NCBI GenBank assembly: GCA_007123695.1
Contig: SLGN01000276.1
Location: forward strand, 1 to 8,164
Origin: Verrucomicrobiales bacterium
Lineage (GTDB): Bacteria > Verrucomicrobiota > Verrucomicrobiia > Verrucomicrobiales > DEV007
Length of the DNA stretch: 8,164 bases
Reading direction: 5' to 3'
Positions 5,609-8,164 of the stretch are shown piece by piece (position 1 is the first letter of the stretch; the number at the start of each line of letters is the position of its first letter). The notes beneath the pieces were generated by a model, which saw only the letters and a list, made by a program, of their open reading frames with translations, was not told the DNA's origin and searched no databases. The position numbers were made by a program, and so were the translations under genes.

Positions 5609-7102
5609 TCAAGGCTCGGCCGGCTTCAGTTCGAGGCGGTTGATGCGCGTGCTCATGTCGCCGGTGGCGCGGACCACAAAGACGATTCCCGGATCGGGGG
5701 GGCCTCCATCCCGGTGGCGGGTGACGGTGTAGACGTCGGCGAGCTTCACGACGAGGTCCCTTAGGGTCACCTCGAGGCCCTCGGGCAGGTCGGCGGATGC
5801 GATCGCGGCCTGGACCTGCTGGTCGAGCTCGTGCTGGAAGTCGTTGAGGTCGATGCGCAACTGAGACTCCAGGCTCCGCACGAGGATGCCTTCGAGCAGC
5901 CACGCGGCGGTGGAGGTCAGTTGGTCTCGGGTTTCCAGCGAAAGCTCGACATCGCCGAAGCCGAGCGTCTGCCTTTCGTAATCGACCACGGGTCGGCCCC
6001 GCACCCAGATGCTGCCGGCGACGCCGCGACCGATGCGCGACTTGTCGGCTTCGAGTTCGAGCCGCAGGTTGAGAAGCCCTCCCTGCCCCACTTCCGCGGC
6101 AAGCCCATGCACCCGCACCTTCGCCCCGACGCCGGTTTCGATGTCGAAGCTCTGGGACGCGAGCAGTTCGTTGAGTTCGGCCATCTTGACGACGAAGGGG
6201 AGCCGGAGGTCGGTCCCCGACGAACTTCCCAGCGGGGACATGGGCGGCAGGGGAGCAAGCTGAGGGATCTCCGGGGCGCGGTTGGCGAGAAAGGTCTCGG
6301 ACTCGACGGCGACGGCGAGGGATATTTCGTCGGTGACGCCATAGTCGATTTCGCCGACGAGGATCCGCTTCGGCTCGACGCGGATCCATACGCCGGGATT
6401 CTCCGAAACTTGGCGGACGATGTGCGCCTCGTTCCAGAGATTCTCGACTTCGCCTTCGAAGTTGAGTCCCTGGCGAAGGGCGGGGGCGATCAGGCCGCTC
6501 TGCTGCTGGACGAGGCGGCCGAGCCCGCCGCCGAGGATCTCGCCGATCTCGACCGAGCCGATGCGTCCCAGCGAGAGCGTCGCCTTCTCGAGTTCGAGGG
6601 CGGGTTGGAGGTTGGGCTCGACCGTCCAGTCAAGCTGCACTTTCGGCTCGAGGGTGCCCGCCGCCTTCCCGGCGAGATCGGCCTCGCCCGAAAGGGGAAA
6701 GCGCGCGACGACGGCGTCGATCTCGCCCTGAACCTTGGCCTTGCCTTCGAAGGGCACGGAAAAGGCGAGCGACTCGCCGGTGTTGCGGAAGCTCACCTCT
6801 CCGCGGACGATGTCCCAGGAGTAGGCGCCGCGGCTGACCATCCTGTGGAAGTCGCGGGTCTCGCCGCCCTGGAAGTTCAGGGGCAGCTCGCGGCTTGCGA
6901 TCTCGTCGAGCACGGAGACCGGCACGGCGATGCGCAGGGCGAGAAGCGAGGTCTCGGGGCGCGGGGCGTCGTATTCGCCGATGGGATTTCCGCTCGGCGG
7001 AGGCGCCGAGACGAGGCGGGGTCCGAGGACGCGGAGAAGGAGAAAGACCGAAAGGACCGCCGCGACGACGACGATGGCGAGGGCAACGAGGATCTTTTTC
7101 AT
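5609..7102 (-). CDS. DUF4403 family protein, membrane-anchored
   Basis: The 497-residue product starts MKKILVALAIVVVAAVLSVFLLL, a signal anchor (about 4-24) that should place the body in the periplasm. The body is rich in alternating beta patterns. It shows the DUF4403 hallmarks: an early SLLALRIAVPVSVLDEIASR (52-71), VQLDWTVEPNLQP (155-167), a mid-region ENLWNEAHIV with GVWIRVEPKRI (220-247) and the Pro-rich PEIPQLAPLPPM (277-288). The family's function is unknown; a lipid-binding or envelope role is only a guess. The frame is open 38 codons further to a GTG at 7216 that overlaps the upstream gene's stop, but those residues are Arg/Ser/Pro-rich. MKK gives a proper signal, with GGAAG about 10 nt ahead. 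It lies 110 bp after the aldolase gene on the same strand, so the two may be co-transcribed. Confidence 0.8.
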   Translation of the reverse strand: MKKILVALAIVVVAAVLSVFLLLRVLGPRLVSAPPPSGNPIGEYDAPRPETSLLALRIAVPVSVLDEIASRELPLNFQGGETRDFHRMVSRGAYSWDIVRGEVSFRNTGESLAFSVPFEGKAKVQGEIDAVVARFPLSGEADLAGKAAGTLEPKVQLDWTVEPNLQPALELEKATLSLGRIGSVEIGEILGGGLGRLVQQQSGLIAPALRQGLNFEGEVENLWNEAHIVRQVSENPGVWIRVEPKRILVGEIDYGVTDEISLAVAVESETFLANRAPEIPQLAPLPPMSPLGSSSGTDLRLPFVVKMAELNELLASQSFDIETGVGAKVRVHGLAAEVGQGGLLNLRLELEADKSRIGRGVAGSIWVRGRPVVDYERQTLGFGDVELSLETRDQLTSTAAWLLEGILVRSLESQLRIDLNDFQHELDQQVQAAIASADLPEGLEVTLRDLVVKLADVYTVTRHRDGGPPDPGIVFVVRATGDMSTRINRLELKPAEP

Positions 7103-7212
7103 GGTCTTGGACTTCCGGCTGATGCCTCGGCACCGGCGCCCGGTGGAGGAGGTGCGGAAGCCGGGGCGAACCGCGGGCGCCGCCCTCTCGGACGGAGCCG
7201 CGGAGCGCGGGC

Positions 7213-8127
7213 TCACACCCCGGCCACCTTCAGCGCCTCGACGGCGGCGAGGATGGCGGTCTCCTGCTCGGGCGTGACGCCGCTGAGGAGGGGCAAGGCG
7301 GGTCCGGTCTCGGCGATGCCGGCGAGGCGGACGGCCTCGTGGAGGACGCGGATGGGGTTGATGCCGTTGCGGAGGTCTTCGAGGGGGCGGAAGATCGCCT
7401 GGATGCGGCGCGCCAGCTCGAGGTCGCCGCCCTGCACCGCCTTGAGGAGCCGGTCGCTGAGGTCGGGCCGCACGCAGACGCAGCCGGCGGTGAAGCCGTT
7501 GACCTTGAAATCGACGAGGTGTTCGATGACGGGCTGCTCGCCGATGCCGCTGACGATGATCGTCGGATCGACGGCCTCGACGAGCTGGGAAAGGTAGGGG
7601 TCGTCGCCGGGATCGTCGCGGACGACGGCGTATTTGATCCAGGAGACGAGTCCGGCGTCGACGAGCTCCTTGGCGCCCTCGACGTCGATGTAGTCGTCGT
7701 ATTTGATGTAGAGGACGATGGGCCTCTCGATGGCGTCGGCGAAGCGGCGCAGGCCCTCGACGACACCGGCCGAGGTGGTGATGCCCTGGTGCGGCAGGAC
7801 CATCGCGGTGGGGTAGGCGCTGCGGCGGATCGCGGCGGCCTGGTCCATCATCACCCCGTAGGCGGGCCCGACGGCGGGGATGACGAGGGTCTCGGGTCCG
7901 GCGATCTCGGCGAGCCCGGCGAGGACGGCTTCGTATTCGCTCGGGGCGATGTGGTAGAAGTTCGCGTTGCCGCCGTAGAGGAGGATGTCGACTCCGCCGG
8001 CTTCGATGTGGCGGACGATCTTCTCATTCTCGCCGCGGTGGAACTTCAGGTCGCGGTCGCGGGCCATGGGCGGCACGGCGATGACGGAGCGGGCGAGGTC
8101 GGCGGGGGTGACGGTGCGGGTTTGCAT
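7213..8127 (-). CDS. Dihydrodipicolinate synthase/N-acetylneuraminate lyase-family aldolase
   Basis: This 304-residue cytosolic enzyme has the length of the DapA/NAL family, class I aldolases that act on pyruvate through a Schiff base. The candidate Schiff-base lysine is Lys165 in VSWIKYAVV; the partner tyrosine is Tyr140 in IVLYIKYDDYI. The 25-residue spacing is close to that of DapA (133 and 161 in E. coli). The substrate loop differs: GGNANFY (52-58) stands where true DapA has GTTGE, and PHQGITT (112-118) where 'P.Y..P' is usual. It is therefore unlikely to be the lysine-pathway enzyme and more likely acts on a sugar acid or other keto-acid, which cannot be named. The ATG at 8127 follows ACCCATTCCCCCC, with no Shine-Dalgarno. 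It is the first gene of a probable two-gene unit with the DUF4403 gene. Confidence 0.83.
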   Translation of the reverse strand: MQTRTVTPADLARSVIAVPPMARDRDLKFHRGENEKIVRHIEAGGVDILLYGGNANFYHIAPSEYEAVLAGLAEIAGPETLVIPAVGPAYGVMMDQAAAIRRSAYPTAMVLPHQGITTSAGVVEGLRRFADAIERPIVLYIKYDDYIDVEGAKELVDAGLVSWIKYAVVRDDPGDDPYLSQLVEAVDPTIIVSGIGEQPVIEHLVDFKVNGFTAGCVCVRPDLSDRLLKAVQGGDLELARRIQAIFRPLEDLRNGINPIRVLHEAVRLAGIAETGPALPLLSGVTPEQETAILAAVEALKVAGV

Positions 8128-8136
8128 GGGGGGAAT

Positions 8137-8164
8137 GGGTCACGGGTCACGGGTCACGGGTCAC
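8137..8164. repeat. Heptamer tandem array GGGTCAC x4, cut by window edge
   Basis: Four perfect 7-bp units fill the last 28 bases and may continue outside. Read on the minus strand (GTGACCC) they end 9 bp before the aldolase start codon, so they lie in its leader or promoter. Seven is not a multiple of three and the array is noncoding. Confidence 0.9.

Noticed and set aside
5831..7597. A 588-residue plus-strand frame opposite the DUF4403 and aldolase genes.
   Set aside because: It is low-complexity, charged composition mirroring the codon pattern of the minus-strand genes, and both of those match known families.

Overview
The window is GC-rich, gene-dense bacterial DNA (feoB, for example, uses mostly G/C-ending codons). 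The best guess for the host is a Verrucomicrobiota member such as an Opitutae relative, with Planctomycetota or another PVC lineage possible. This rests on gene content, scarce Shine-Dalgarno sites, and a dispersed palindromic repeat at about 3845-3895 whose reverse strand reads 'TGILPV', a repeat type I associate with these phyla. No rRNA, tRNA or CRISPR array is visible.

Layout. (1) 1-1032 looks like the worn edge of a defence or accessory island. The N-terminus of a DUF499-type P-loop ATPase runs off the left edge on the minus strand. Divergent from it is a 5'-truncated C-terminal piece of a superfamily 1 (UvrD-like) helicase. (2) 1033-1437 has no gene but is highly structured. A 217-bp element with 17-bp perfect terminal inverted repeats (1103-1319) looks like a MITE or an internally deleted insertion sequence. 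It keeps a near-consensus leftward promoter with a 19-bp palindrome in its spacer, and a T9 terminator-like site lies just beyond its left end. (3) 1438-3770 is a compact ferrous-iron uptake operon: feoA, feoB and a 58-residue FeoB-associated Cys-rich membrane protein, with gaps of 13 and 1 nt. A TGILPV-type palindrome that could act as terminator follows. (4) 3964-5124 encodes an exported alpha/beta-hydrolase. A perfect 10-copy hexanucleotide microsatellite in it encodes an Asp-Arg tail between the signal peptide and the enzyme. (5) 5130-5490 is a frameshifted, truncated DUF4338/DruA-like gene that ends against the hydrolase stop codon. (6) 5609-8127 holds two minus-strand genes: a dihydrodipicolinate synthase-family aldolase, then a membrane-anchored DUF4403 protein. 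A four-copy heptamer array lies just upstream of the aldolase start.

How it fits together. The Feo genes form one functional unit: FeoB is the GTP-dependent Fe2+ permease, FeoA its small cytosolic partner, and the Cys-rich peptide a membrane partner. The rest looks like unrelated housekeeping or accessory genes separated by decayed defence genes, transposon remnants and simple repeats. I see no complete new multi-gene system. The least explained structure is the 1068-1319 block, where promoter, palindrome, inverted repeats and terminator-like site could together make a short leftward RNA.
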